Assembly: GCF_000737715.1 (NCBI RefSeq)
Contig: NZ_JPRN01000023.1
Span: 1-46,976, forward strand
DNA: 46,976 nt
Origin: Chryseobacterium sp. JM1
GTDB lineage: Bacteria; Bacteroidota; Bacteroidia; Flavobacteriales; Weeksellaceae
Reading direction: 5' to 3'
Part shown: piece by piece, positions 1-8,638 of the stretch
Layout: every line of letters begins with the position of its first letter
How positions within the stretch are numbered: the stretch's first letter is position 1
The notes under the pieces: generated by a model
The model's database searches: none
What the model saw: only the letters and a program-made list of their open reading frames with translations
Told to the model about the DNA's origin: nothing
Program-made: the position numbers and the translations under genes

Positions 1-206
1 AAAGGAGAAGCTTTTATGTTCACCACCTGTTTAGGTCTTCCAAGACCATCTATATACTGAACGGTTTCTGAAGTTTTTGTCGGTTGGCCGCCTGCATTAT
101 AATCAAGATAAGATTTAGAATACACATAGTTTTCTCCCTGGGTAAGCTGGGCATTCACGGAATGAGCCATCAGCAAAGCCCCGATGGGAATGATTATTTT
201 TTTCAT
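1..206 (-). CDS. DUF6443-type RHS repeat protein, N-terminal fragment (cut by window edge)
   Basis: Only the first 68 codons are present; the gene runs off the left edge. It starts with a signal peptide (MKKIIIPIGALLMAHSVNAQ). The mature N-terminus has the tract VQYIDGLGRPKQVVNIKASP, which I recognise as the start of the DUF6443 domain found at the N-terminus of large Bacteroidota RHS-repeat proteins. The ATG at 206-204 overlaps the TGA of the upstream gene (205-203) in an ATGA arrangement, so the two are probably translationally coupled. RHS proteins build a hollow shell that often encloses a C-terminal toxin; whether that applies here cannot be seen because the C-terminus is missing. Confidence 0.85.
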   Translation of the reverse strand, partial: MKKIIIPIGALLMAHSVNAQLTQGENYVYSKSYLDYNAGGQPTKTSETVQYIDGLGRPKQVVNIKASP

Positions 207-3200
207 GGTTGTGTGTAGTTTTTATAGTTATATTGGTATTCTTTCAGCACTTTTCCATTCACATCAATTACTTTTTCAATCCTGTTGGAGGTGTCGTATT
301 TATAAATTTCTCTGATACCGGATGATGGGGTTATGCTTCTCACACCGATTAATGGATCATAAGTGTAAGCAGTTACCATATAACCGGCCAACTCTGCATT
401 ATTTCGAAACTGATCAAGTTTTGTGATGAGTGTGGATTCAGTATTTTCAGGGGATAGATTAAACTTTGCAGGATCTGCATCCTTGTCAGAAGCGGAAATA
501 AGGTCAGCAAGTCCTGGAAAACCAAGTGATTTTCTGTAATCAACACCTTCAATTTTCAGAATAGGCTGGGTTTTATTGTATCCCCAGATAATCGTTACTG
601 GAACACCATCTTTAGTAGTATACTGTAATACATTTCCTTTTTCATCATACCAGTCATAAGTCATTTCTGTGGACGGACTATTATCCTTCACATTATAAGC
701 AACTGCGGAAAGTGGCAACAAAAGATATCTGGCCTGCGCTGTAGGATAATTACTCTGATCCGGATAAATAGTCTCTGATCTGGAAATCATTTTCCCTGCA
801 TCTGTGCTGCTGATTTTCTCTATAACTTTAGTTTCCAATGGAATACTGATCATGTTGGCTTCTATCAGTTTCTGATTATTCTTTTCATAGGCATATTGAT
901 AGGAAGTTTCTATAATATTGCCTCCCGGTAATTCTACAGTCTGTTTACTAAGCTGATTATTGGGATTTAAATATAAATTTTTAATGGTTTTAACAATAGT
1001 AGTAGCCGGATTGCTTGGGTTTGGAAAATCAGTAGCTATTGTTTCAGATAATAAAACCTCATCAACCATCATAGGATATGATGAGATCAGTTTATTTTTA
1101 AGCTGATATGGCCCTCCTGCGCTTGTGGGGAAAATATCTGATCCTAAAATATTATGTATTTTTTTTACTTCATTAAAACTGTATTTGTTTTCGGTAGTTT
1201 TCAGATAGCTGACTGCATTATTCTGGACTTTAAATATTTTGTCACTCAGAAGCTTTCCATCTACATTTGAAAAGGAATAAGACCTGTGAAACCTTTTCTT
1301 CACCGATTCACTTAATGCAGATAAATTTCCTTCAGTTTTAATAAATGCCTGATCAGTTCCCAGTTGAGTAAAATGAGGAACAAAAAGATCAAATTCAATT
1401 CCCGATCTTTTCTTTATGTAATATTTCTTTTCTTCACCTCCTTTTTCAAAATTATCTCCTCCAAAACTTAAAGTAATGTTGGAATACATAGGGTCACTCA
1501 GGTTAAAATAACTATTATCATCGTCATCCGGATTGAGCACTCCCAAATTTTCCATTGAAGTCAAATAAGGGGTAGATTTAATGTTTTCCACCATAGAGGA
1601 AGATCCTGAGTAACTTACGGTTCCATTATTGCAATTAGTAGCTGTATTAGGGTTAGGCGTCAATGACTGCATAAGAAAATAGCTTTTAAAATCCGGAACA
1701 AAAAATCTATTATTCTTTCTTATATCCGGAATATCAGCATAGCTTGTGTAATACACCCTTTTAACGTTTACGATACCATTTTCATTAATATCATATTGTC
1801 TTTTCAGACGCACTCCCGGCCCGTTTTCTGCGTCCAGCTTTTTCAGTTTTATATCTACATATCCCTCGCAATTGCTGCATAAATTATCCAAAATTTCCAA
1901 TAAAAATTTATATTTTTTAGTAGGATCAAGTGTAAGGCTTCCTTCAATGTTTGCATGTAAATCAACAGTTGCCTTACTAATTGTCAGTTTCTGAGAAGTG
2001 TATACCACATTATTAAGTTCATCAAGAACTTTAAATACTGCCCTGGCCTTCATAACTGGATTGCTTATATTTTGATCCATAGAGTACAGAACAAAATTAT
2101 ACTGGACACCTCCTCCTAAATATTGATACGGAAATAAATCTTTAGTATCAGTTCTATGGATCGCATCTATGGACACTGTAATTACATCATTTTTAGGAGC
2201 TTCTGCAATGGGCTCGTACTCAAATAAAGTCTTCCCTTTCGTAGGATAAGTAATGGAGGTAAGAGATCCGTATTTTGCCAGCTCGGAAAAAGGTCTTCGG
2301 TCTGCAAAAGTATTAAATGCAGGAACATTGGTATTATCAAAAAGATTGGTATTAGGAATAAGTGTTTGCAGGGAATTAGTTTTCCCGTTATAATATCCCA
2401 GATAATCAATTTCTTTAGACATTCTGTCAGGCATTTCCAAAGGATTGTTATATTCCATGCGGTACTCCTGCGTTACATTTGGGTCATTGTTTTCATAAAA
2501 TTTAATCCCTGTCAAAAAATACCTCAGTACCTTAGTATTGTTAAAATTGAGTTTATCCAGATAACTGAAACCGAATTTCTTGACCAGCGTATTATTAATT
2601 TTAACATTAATGCTGTTCAGCTTATTATACAGGACATAGTCATCAGAATAATCAAAAGAAAGAATTTTATCATCCAGAAGAATTTTTTTTAGTCGTTTGG
2701 GATCAGAAATTTTCAAGAAAACATTGGTCTGCTGAATATCGCTGGAAGGAGTTGGGTGTCCCCCGCAGCTAGGTTCTTCAACGACAGTAATAGCTGAATT
2801 ATAGCTTTCCACTATATCTGTCGGCACGGATCTTAAAACACCTACATCTTCGTATTCAAATTTGATGGTTTCGCTGGTCCTGCTACTGGTGATTTCTTTT
2901 AAATAAAATGATGTTACGCCGGCTGTTGATGCCTGTTCCTTATTGAAAGTCTTTTCTGTAAATCCGGTTCCGCCAAAATGGTAGACCGTTCCGTCATTGG
3001 TCGTTATTTTAAACTGATAACTCTGGCTGAACGAGCCTACAACTTCTACCTTACAGTTGTTATCTTTTGTTAGAATTACAGGCTGAAAGTTTTGATCCAG
3101 AAAAAAGCTGCCTGAATAGTTTCCTACCGTAAAATTAAACAGATCTGTCTGATGATCTTTATTCTGCAAAATATAGGCTCCCCATTCTCCGGGAGTAGAC

Positions 3201-3586
3201 ATATTGATGCTGGGAAGCTGAGGAAATAGTTCTCTTACGACTTTTTCATCTGCAATATCATTGATTGTTCTTGTAATAATGCCTCCCGTATTCAAAACCC
3301 AGTTAATTCCGGTACTGTTAGGAATATCATTCACTTTTACTCCCGCTTTAATGTATTTTAGATCCAAACCGAAAGGAATACCTCCATGATTGATTGAAAA
3401 CAGAGGAATATTCACCATTGGCTCACCTCTGAAGTCGTTGATATCCGTATTTCCAAACTGGGATTTATAAAATGATTCAGGCGCCGGAGGAATTACATTA
3501 TAGGGAGCATCTGTAGTATTGCTATAATTTTGTCCAAAGCAAACTAAATACGAAAGACTCGTAATAGTTAATATTATTTTTTTCAT
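203..3586 (-). CDS. Large secreted RHS-like (YD-repeat) protein paired with DUF6443 gene
   Basis: 1127 aa with a signal peptide (MKKIILTITSLSYLVCFGQ). The body is beta-rich and lacks Cys pairs, membrane segments or a T9SS tail. The last ~100 residues are RHS-like: a YTYDPLIGVRSITPSSG stretch followed by a YD-type unit (EIYKYDTSNRIEKVIDVNGK). The N-terminal part (YKSQFGNTDINDFRGEPMVN) resembles the opening region of Bacteroidota proteins that sit directly before DUF6443 RHS genes. It ends with a 4-bp ATGA overlap with that gene. Inferred role: part of an exported RHS shell, possibly the split partner of the downstream protein. The family placement rests on the C-terminal repeats and the context; function is unknown. 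Confidence 0.75.
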   Translation of the reverse strand: MKKIILTITSLSYLVCFGQNYSNTTDAPYNVIPPAPESFYKSQFGNTDINDFRGEPMVNIPLFSINHGGIPFGLDLKYIKAGVKVNDIPNSTGINWVLNTGGIITRTINDIADEKVVRELFPQLPSINMSTPGEWGAYILQNKDHQTDLFNFTVGNYSGSFFLDQNFQPVILTKDNNCKVEVVGSFSQSYQFKITTNDGTVYHFGGTGFTEKTFNKEQASTAGVTSFYLKEITSSRTSETIKFEYEDVGVLRSVPTDIVESYNSAITVVEEPSCGGHPTPSSDIQQTNVFLKISDPKRLKKILLDDKILSFDYSDDYVLYNKLNSINVKINNTLVKKFGFSYLDKLNFNNTKVLRYFLTGIKFYENNDPNVTQEYRMEYNNPLEMPDRMSKEIDYLGYYNGKTNSLQTLIPNTNLFDNTNVPAFNTFADRRPFSELAKYGSLTSITYPTKGKTLFEYEPIAEAPKNDVITVSIDAIHRTDTKDLFPYQYLGGGVQYNFVLYSMDQNISNPVMKARAVFKVLDELNNVVYTSQKLTISKATVDLHANIEGSLTLDPTKKYKFLLEILDNLCSNCEGYVDIKLKKLDAENGPGVRLKRQYDINENGIVNVKRVYYTSYADIPDIRKNNRFFVPDFKSYFLMQSLTPNPNTATNCNNGTVSYSGSSSMVENIKSTPYLTSMENLGVLNPDDDDNSYFNLSDPMYSNITLSFGGDNFEKGGEEKKYYIKKRSGIEFDLFVPHFTQLGTDQAFIKTEGNLSALSESVKKRFHRSYSFSNVDGKLLSDKIFKVQNNAVSYLKTTENKYSFNEVKKIHNILGSDIFPTSAGGPYQLKNKLISSYPMMVDEVLLSETIATDFPNPSNPATTIVKTIKNLYLNPNNQLSKQTVELPGGNIIETSYQYAYEKNNQKLIEANMISIPLETKVIEKISSTDAGKMISRSETIYPDQSNYPTAQARYLLLPLSAVAYNVKDNSPSTEMTYDWYDEKGNVLQYTTKDGVPVTIIWGYNKTQPILKIEGVDYRKSLGFPGLADLISASDKDADPAKFNLSPENTESTLITKLDQFRNNAELAGYMVTAYTYDPLIGVRSITPSSGIREIYKYDTSNRIEKVIDVNGKVLKEYQYNYKNYTQP

Positions 3587-3592
3587 CTTAGT

Positions 3593-5245
3593 TTATTTCT
3601 TAATCAGTTTTGCACTTGCTGTTTTATTATTATCTGTCTTGACTGTCACCAGATATGCCCCCTGAATCAGATTCTGGGTATTGATCTTGGTTACTTTATT
3701 CTTTGTCTTCAGGCTCTGAAGCTGTCTTCCACCCATATCATACAGGATAATATCTGCTTCCTTAAAACCTTGCCCTGAGCCTGTCGAAGGCTCAAAGCCT
3801 ATTTCTACATAAGCATAATCGGATACCGGATTCGGATAGATTTTAATATCCTGTTTTTCAATTAATGTATTGATCTGGCTGTCTGCCAGTTTCACAATCT
3901 TCCAGTTCTCTTTTCCTAGCTCCTCTGCGCTGGTCCCTGCCAGAATGATGGAGCCATCTCTGTTCAGTTTTATATCCGAAAGCCTTTCTTCTTTCTTTCT
4001 GGATTCTCCTGTCACATATTTTCTCCACTGCTCATTTCCGTCCTGATTCAGATACAGCATCCAGAACGTTTCATCATGGGAGCCTGTTGAAGGGCCTTCT
4101 GCCTGAGTGTAGCCTCCTAAAAGAATTCCCATGGTAAGGTCTTGGTTCTTGGCTCTTGAATCTTGACTCTGATTAATCACACTCATTCCCATTAGAATAT
4201 CGCGGTTCCCAAAATTGTAAGACTTCTGCCAGATCTCTTCTCCTCTTTCGTTAAGCGAGATTAGCCACAGATCAGTTCCTTCTTCAATGCCTACGGTTTT
4301 ATTCCCTGACCTCTCAGATTTGGATTCTCCACCTATTACATATCCAGCCGATGTTAAGGCCAATGTTCTGATATGGTCATCCCCTTTTCCTCCAAAGTTC
4401 TTTTCCCATTCTAATTTCCCGGTTTTGTCGAGCTTCACGATCCAATAATCTCCCTCACCAAAATTTTCTGTAGACTTAGCGGTTCGGGATACGGGATACG
4501 AGGTTGCCGAAGACGACTTATCCGTGGAACCCGAAACCCGGATCCCGGAACTTCTCGAGTAAATTCCCAACAACGCTCCACCATCCCTCGTAGGAATCAT
4601 TTTCTCAACCTCATCCAAACCTTTTCCGCCCAGAACAGTTTCAGAAAGTATTTTTCCGGTTTTATCCAATCTGGAAATCCAAACATCTTTTGATCCATAC
4701 CCTTTAGATGAGTTTTGAACATTTCCTGCCACAAAAAATCCAAGATCGGTACTTTGAATAACAGATCGCGCTTCCTCATCAGAAGAACTTCCCAATGTTT
4801 TCTGCCAAAGCTCATCTCCGAATTCATTGATTCTGATCAGCCAGATATCAGATCCGCCTTTGCAATCTTCTTTTTTATCCAGTCCTTTCCCGGAATAGGA
4901 AGTTCCGGCCAAAAGGAACCCTCCTTCCTGAGTAGCTACGGAAGCTGACAGATAATCATGGTTTTGTCCTGAAAAATATTTTTCCCAGACCTGCTCACCT
5001 TGTTGGTTCAGTTTGATTAAGTGAAAATCGTAACCATTGTTCTTCTTTCCTGTTCCCTGAGGCTCTCGAAGGGAACCTCCCTGAATTGAACTTCCCAAAA
5101 CAAGATATTGCTGATCAATAGTCGTGGTCACCTGGCTTAGAAAATTCTGTGTAGAAGACCTGATGTCTTTCTGCCACAATACTTCCTGGGCAGACAGCCC
5201 CAAAAGCGTGCATAAAGTAAATGCACAAGAGTAGAATCTCTTCAT
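3593..5245 (-). CDS. T9SS type A sorting domain protein with repeated propeller-like units
   Basis: 550 aa. A signal peptide (MKRFYSCAFTLCTLLGLSAQ) is followed by about seven units of roughly 60 residues with the pattern DGG-[FL]-[VL]AG...DxWLI+L...GE-xWxKxxGG, typical of secreted beta-propeller-like proteins. The last ~80 residues form a T9SS type A sorting domain (IYPNPVSDYAYVEIGF... ending AKLIKK). The protein is presumably secreted or surface-attached; ligand unknown. It lies 6 bp upstream of the RHS-like gene on the same strand. Odd feature: loops are lengthened by residues translated from small non-coding-type repeats (EPSTGSGQG, EGPSTGS, EPQGTG, SQDSRAKNQD and the stretch around TSYPVSRTAKSTE). 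One of these sits inside the sorting domain. The frame stays open throughout. Confidence 0.85.
   Translation of the reverse strand: MKRFYSCAFTLCTLLGLSAQEVLWQKDIRSSTQNFLSQVTTTIDQQYLVLGSSIQGGSLREPQGTGKKNNGYDFHLIKLNQQGEQVWEKYFSGQNHDYLSASVATQEGGFLLAGTSYSGKGLDKKEDCKGGSDIWLIRINEFGDELWQKTLGSSSDEEARSVIQSTDLGFFVAGNVQNSSKGYGSKDVWISRLDKTGKILSETVLGGKGLDEVEKMIPTRDGGALLGIYSRSSGIRVSGSTDKSSSATSYPVSRTAKSTENFGEGDYWIVKLDKTGKLEWEKNFGGKGDDHIRTLALTSAGYVIGGESKSERSGNKTVGIEEGTDLWLISLNERGEEIWQKSYNFGNRDILMGMSVINQSQDSRAKNQDLTMGILLGGYTQAEGPSTGSHDETFWMLYLNQDGNEQWRKYVTGESRKKEERLSDIKLNRDGSIILAGTSAEELGKENWKIVKLADSQINTLIEKQDIKIYPNPVSDYAYVEIGFEPSTGSGQGFKEADIILYDMGGRQLQSLKTKNKVTKINTQNLIQGAYLVTVKTDNNKTASAKLIKK
3773..3790. repeat. 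CCCTGAGCCTGTCGAAGG small repeat inside coding sequence
   Basis: The sequence is close to the CCCTGAGCnTGTCGAAGGG motif that recurs as an intergenic small repeat in many bacterial genomes. Here it is read in frame within the T9SS sorting domain as EPSTGSGQG. Variant copies occur at 4078-4095 and 5053-5075 in the same gene. Confidence 0.7.
4078..4095. repeat. Second in-gene copy of the GAGCCTGTYGAAGGG-type repeat
   Basis: GGGAGCCTGTTGAAGGGCC differs from the 3773 copy at few positions and is read in the same frame, giving EGPSTGS. It lies in a loop of the propeller-like region. Confidence 0.5.
4140..4174. repeat. Heptamer tandem repeat (TCTTGNN) inside coding sequence
   Basis: Units TCTTGGT, TCTTGGC, TCTTGAA, TCTTGAC and TCTGATT follow each other with a strict 7-bp period. 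The run is translated as part of the insertion SQDSRAKNQDL. Because 7 is not a multiple of 3, successive units are read in different frames, so the repeat is a DNA-level and not a protein-level repeat. Confidence 0.75.
4481..4553. repeat. Inverted pair of heptamer repeats inside coding sequence
   Basis: The left arm 4481-4508 reads GGTTCGG, GATACGG, GATACGA, GGTTGCC. The right arm 4526-4553 reads GGAACCC, GAAACCC, GGATCCC, GGAACTT. Each has a 7-bp period and the right arm is close to the reverse complement of the left, so the pair can fold into an imperfect hairpin with an ~17-nt loop. It adds about 25 residues to a loop of the T9SS protein without breaking the frame. Confidence 0.75.
5053..5075. 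repeat. Near-perfect palindrome related to the CCCTGAG...CGAAGGG repeat
   Basis: TTCCCTGAG/GCTC/TCGAAGGGAA contains a TTCCCT...AGGGAA inverted repeat and resembles the element at 3773. It is read in frame as the insertion SLREPQGTG near the N-terminus of the T9SS protein. Confidence 0.55.
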
Positions 5246-5535
5246 TGTTTGTGTTTTAAGTTAGTTTTATAATAATGCGATAAATTTAACTCTTTTTAAC
5301 ACCCAATCAAATCCCCTCAGCGAGATTTAATATAAGTTGTCTTTATCTAATATATTTTCAATTACAATCATCTATTTGGCTAACAAAATTAGCCTGCAAC
5401 ACGACAGAAACTGACGTATTTTTAAATAACATTAACGGTCAAAATAAAACAATGTAAATCAAGTAATTAAATGTTTTGATTTAATTACTTGGCAAAACAT
5501 AATACTATCTTTTACATTGGTATGATTTTTAGTAT

Positions 5536-5543
5536 TACATTTG
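5536..5543 (+). promoter_or_regulatory. Bacteroidota -7 box TACATTTG upstream of the DUF4407 gene
   Basis: TACATTTG matches TAnnTTTG exactly and ends 15 nt before the ATG at 5559. No clear -33 TTTG was found at the expected 19-21 nt spacing. The apparent TTG start at 5541 is part of this box. The rest of the 5246-5558 divergent gap is A+T-rich; a weaker TAAATTTA (5281-5288) could serve the minus-strand T9SS gene. Confidence 0.5.
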
Positions 5544-5558
5544 TATAAATTTTCACTA

Positions 5559-6629
5559 ATGAAAACAAACCAACAAACTATAAATCAAGCGAATCATAAA
5601 ATAAACTGGTTCCAGAAGTTTCTGATGGTATGCTCCGGAGGAAACATTCATATTTTAAGAAAGACCCCCAGTGAATGGAATAAATTTTCCGGAATTGGAG
5701 GGATTGTATTGTTCACCGCAGTGTTTGCTACCCTGTCTGCCGGCTATGCCATGTATACGGTATTTGACAATGTATGGACTTCTGTAGGATTTGGAATCCT
5801 GTGGGGATTAATGATCTTTAATCTGGACAGATATATCGTTTCTTCCATCAAAAAAACAGGAACATGGTGGAATCAGATTCTGATGGCGATTCCGCGTCTG
5901 ATTTTGGCTACTTTCCTGGGAATTATTATTTCGAAACCTTTGGAACTTAAAATTTTTGAAAAAGAGGTAAACAAACAGCTGAATACCATTATTCAGAGAA
6001 ACAAAAAACAGCTTGAGGGTGAAATGAGTGGCAGAATCCTGAAGCAGAGCGGTCCGTTTGAAACAGAAAAAAATCAGATAGCTGAAAAAACCATTCAGTA
6101 TCAGAAGGCTTATGACTCTGCTGCTGTAGAACTTGAAAAAGAAATTCTTGGGAAACAATCCGGGCTGACCAGTGGAAAGGAAGGTTATGGTCCTAATGCA
6201 AAACGTAAGCAGGAACTGAAGGAACAACGCCGTCTGGATCTGGAAAATTTTCAGAAACAAAATGCCCCAAGAGTGGAATATTTAGATAAAGAAATTTCCA
6301 AAGTCTATACCAATCTGGAAACGGAAAGAAAATCTTCGGAAACCTTTGAAGATAAATTCAACGGGTTTGCAGCCAGACTGCAGGCATTGGATGAACTTGG
6401 GAAGAATTCCGCAATTATAGGACTGGCAGCAGCTTTCATTATGGGGCTTTTTATATGCCTTGAAATTTCTCCGGTTTTGGTTAAATTGATTTCCCATGTA
6501 GGTCCTTATGATCATCTTTTAGAAAAGACGGAAAACGATTTCAGGCTTTATTCCAAAGAAAAAATAGAGAAAGGAAATGCCCTGACTGATTTCAGAATTG
6601 ATGATTTTAAGGATAATTTAAAAAAATAG
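5559..6629 (+). CDS. DUF4407 membrane protein with central coiled coil
   Basis: 356 aa from the ATG at 5559; the upstream TTG at 5541 lies in a promoter box. The N-terminal tract FLMVCSGGNIHILRKTPSEW and the following hydrophobic segments are typical of DUF4407. Three membrane segments lie at about residues 45-65, 70-92 (FGILWGLMIFNLDRYIVSS is its edge) and 105-125. A charged, Lys/Glu/Gln-rich region (~130-280) predicted to be coiled coil or long helices follows, then a fourth membrane segment (NSAIIGLAAAFIMGLFICLE) and a cytosolic-like tail. Family function is unknown. The next gene, 14 bp downstream, encodes an AAA+ M41 protease that lacks any membrane segment, so this protein may be its membrane anchor or substrate receptor (inference). 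Confidence 0.85.
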   Translation: MKTNQQTINQANHKINWFQKFLMVCSGGNIHILRKTPSEWNKFSGIGGIVLFTAVFATLSAGYAMYTVFDNVWTSVGFGILWGLMIFNLDRYIVSSIKKTGTWWNQILMAIPRLILATFLGIIISKPLELKIFEKEVNKQLNTIIQRNKKQLEGEMSGRILKQSGPFETEKNQIAEKTIQYQKAYDSAAVELEKEILGKQSGLTSGKEGYGPNAKRKQELKEQRRLDLENFQKQNAPRVEYLDKEISKVYTNLETERKSSETFEDKFNGFAARLQALDELGKNSAIIGLAAAFIMGLFICLEISPVLVKLISHVGPYDHLLEKTENDFRLYSKEKIEKGNALTDFRIDDFKDNLKK

Positions 6630-6643
6630 CGTATTTTTCACGC

Positions 6644-8506
6644 ATGATTATTGATAAAGAAGAGATCCAGAAGAAAAAGAAGAAGCTGGACGACTGCAAA
6701 GCATTTCTGAAAAAAGAATTCATCGGAATTGATAAGATTATTGATGATTTAATGGAGTACATCCAGATCTGGTACCTGATGCCGGAAATCCTGACACGAC
6801 CTGTGGTGATCAATCTATGGGGAATGACAGGCGTAGGAAAGACGGATCTGGTGCGAAAAACCGTTCGGTTTCTGGAATTTCAGAACCGTTTTGCAGAGAT
6901 AGAACTAAGCAACAGCGATGAAACCACATGGAGCAAAAGTGTTTCCGATATTTTGCAGAGCAACCGCCTCAATGACGAAAAGCCGAGCATCGTTCTCTTT
7001 GATGAGATCCAGCGCTTTAATACTATAGATCCTGACGGCACTCCGGTACCACAGACTAAGTTCACTGATTTCTGGGAACTTCTGAGTGACGGGAAACTAA
7101 GTAAAAAGGAACGCGATGATCTTGAGCATTATCTATTCTCTTATCTTCTGCGTAAAAAAGAAAATGACAGACGCAAAAAGAACGGCGAAACGGAAATGGA
7201 TGAAAATCCGTATCTGAATCTCTGGGATGCCAAAGAACTTAAGAAATACCTCAGCATGGAAGATGATGTGATGAGCATCATTGATATGAAAGAGGAGGAT
7301 ATGATCAAGCTGATCCTTAAAAAGCAGAAAGAGAAAAAAATCTATGAGCCGGTAGACTACAGCAAAATGCTGATCATCATCAGCGGAAATCTGGATGAGG
7401 CTTTTCAGATGTCCCGCGAGACGAGCGAAGCAGACATTGATGCTAATATTTATCACGCCTTTACAAAGAAAATCACCGTGGTTGATATAAAGAATGCACT
7501 ATCAAGGAAATTTCGTCCTGAGCAGGTAGCCAGATTCGGAAACATTCATTTGATCTATTTTTCATTAAAGACGGAAGATTTTCAGCATCTGGTTCAAAGG
7601 GAAATCAATAATCTTAAGACAAAGACAAAATCAAAGTTCGGGATCAGTTTAAAAATCACTAATAACATCAATGAGCTGATTTACAGAAACGGAGTTTTCC
7701 CAGTTCAGGGTGTACGTCCTGTATTCAGCAGCGTTGTGGACATTCTGGATACGAACCTCAGCAAATTTCTTTTTGAAGCCATCACCAATGATGACAAAAC
7801 CATCGAAATCGATTATCATGTCAAAGAGAAAAAGATTTCCGGAAAAGTAGGCGGAAGAATCATTGATATCCCTTATACTGGAAGAATCGACAGTATCCGC
7901 CAGTCTAATCAACAAGATGCCGTGGCCAACATCAGCGTTCACGAATGCGGACACGCTGTCTGTTATATGCTGTATACCGGTTTTGCTCCATTGCAGCTGA
8001 AGAGCAAGGTGGCCAGCAGTTATGCCGCCGGATTTACTTTCCCCCATCAGATCCATGATACTAAGGAAAGCCTTCTGGACAGAGTCAAAATTTATCTCGC
8101 AGGAGGAATTGCCGAAGAAATTATATTTGGCGAAAACAATGCAAGCATAGGAAGAAGCCACGACAGAGAGCAGGCAACCATACTGGCCTCCGATTATATC
8201 AGAAAATACGGATTTGATGAAGAGTACCAGGCTGTCTACAGTTTTGAAGAATATCCTCACCGCATGCAGCATCATATTACCGATAAAAAAATAGAGAAAC
8301 TGATGCAGGATCTGGCCAAAAAGACGAGAGAAGACCTTATTCTTCATTTGGATCTTCTGAAAGATATGAGTATTGAGCTCAGCAAAAAAGGAAGCATGCT
8401 GCCTAAGGAAATCCATGAGACAGCCAGAAAACATCACCTTGATGTAAGCATAAAGGAAGAAGGCTACCTTCATATTGCAGAGTATCATAAAATGCTTGGC
8501 CAATAG
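6644..8506 (+). CDS. Chimeric ATP-dependent protease: Clp/HSP100-type AAA+ domain fused to FtsH-type M41 metallopeptidase
   Basis: 620 aa, no signal peptide or membrane segment. Residues ~30-330 form an AAA+ module: Walker A GMTGVGKT (60-67), Walker B IVLFDE (Asp120-Glu121), sensor-1-like SGN (Asn249), and RKFRPEQVARFGN (~288-300), which matches the Clp FRPE-hLNRhD arginine-finger box. GVRPVF (~356-361) matches the Clp sensor-2 GARPL motif. Residues ~160-235 are a highly charged helical insertion. The C-terminal ~200 residues are M41 peptidase: HECGH (433-437) as HExxH, LAGGIAEEIIFG, and SHDREQAT with Asp507 in the place of the third zinc ligand of FtsH. FtsH itself carries a different AAA clade and its own transmembrane segments. 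Here the membrane part is probably supplied by the DUF4407 protein encoded 14 bp upstream. Substrates unknown. Confidence 0.85.
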   Translation: MIIDKEEIQKKKKKLDDCKAFLKKEFIGIDKIIDDLMEYIQIWYLMPEILTRPVVINLWGMTGVGKTDLVRKTVRFLEFQNRFAEIELSNSDETTWSKSVSDILQSNRLNDEKPSIVLFDEIQRFNTIDPDGTPVPQTKFTDFWELLSDGKLSKKERDDLEHYLFSYLLRKKENDRRKKNGETEMDENPYLNLWDAKELKKYLSMEDDVMSIIDMKEEDMIKLILKKQKEKKIYEPVDYSKMLIIISGNLDEAFQMSRETSEADIDANIYHAFTKKITVVDIKNALSRKFRPEQVARFGNIHLIYFSLKTEDFQHLVQREINNLKTKTKSKFGISLKITNNINELIYRNGVFPVQGVRPVFSSVVDILDTNLSKFLFEAITNDDKTIEIDYHVKEKKISGKVGGRIIDIPYTGRIDSIRQSNQQDAVANISVHECGHAVCYMLYTGFAPLQLKSKVASSYAAGFTFPHQIHDTKESLLDRVKIYLAGGIAEEIIFGENNASIGRSHDREQATILASDYIRKYGFDEEYQAVYSFEEYPHRMQHHITDKKIEKLMQDLAKKTREDLILHLDLLKDMSIELSKKGSMLPKEIHETARKHHLDVSIKEEGYLHIAEYHKMLGQ

Positions 8507-8549
8507 AGGAAAAATCTAACATACCACAAGTTTACATTAATATAATCTT

Positions 8550-8578
8550 ACCTTTCAGCTAATTCTGAAAGGTTTTTT
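8550..8578 (+). terminator. Intrinsic terminator after the AAA-M41 protease gene
   Basis: ACCTTTCAG (8550-8558) pairs with CTGAAAGGT (8565-8573) around a 6-nt loop and is followed by a T run. Confidence 0.85.
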
Positions 8579-8638
8579 CTTTTCATAATTATTTTATTGA
8601 AAATATTTTATAATTTTACACCAACAAAACTAATCATC

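Noticed and set aside
5541..5558. TTG start adding six residues to the DUF4407 protein
   Set aside because: The TTG belongs to the TACATTTG promoter box; the same applies to TTG at 29758 and 33819.
7649..8503. 284-aa open frame antisense to the AAA-M41 protease gene
   Set aside because: It mirrors the codon structure of a protein with clear catalytic motifs, has no recognisable domain and no promoter; an overlap artefact.
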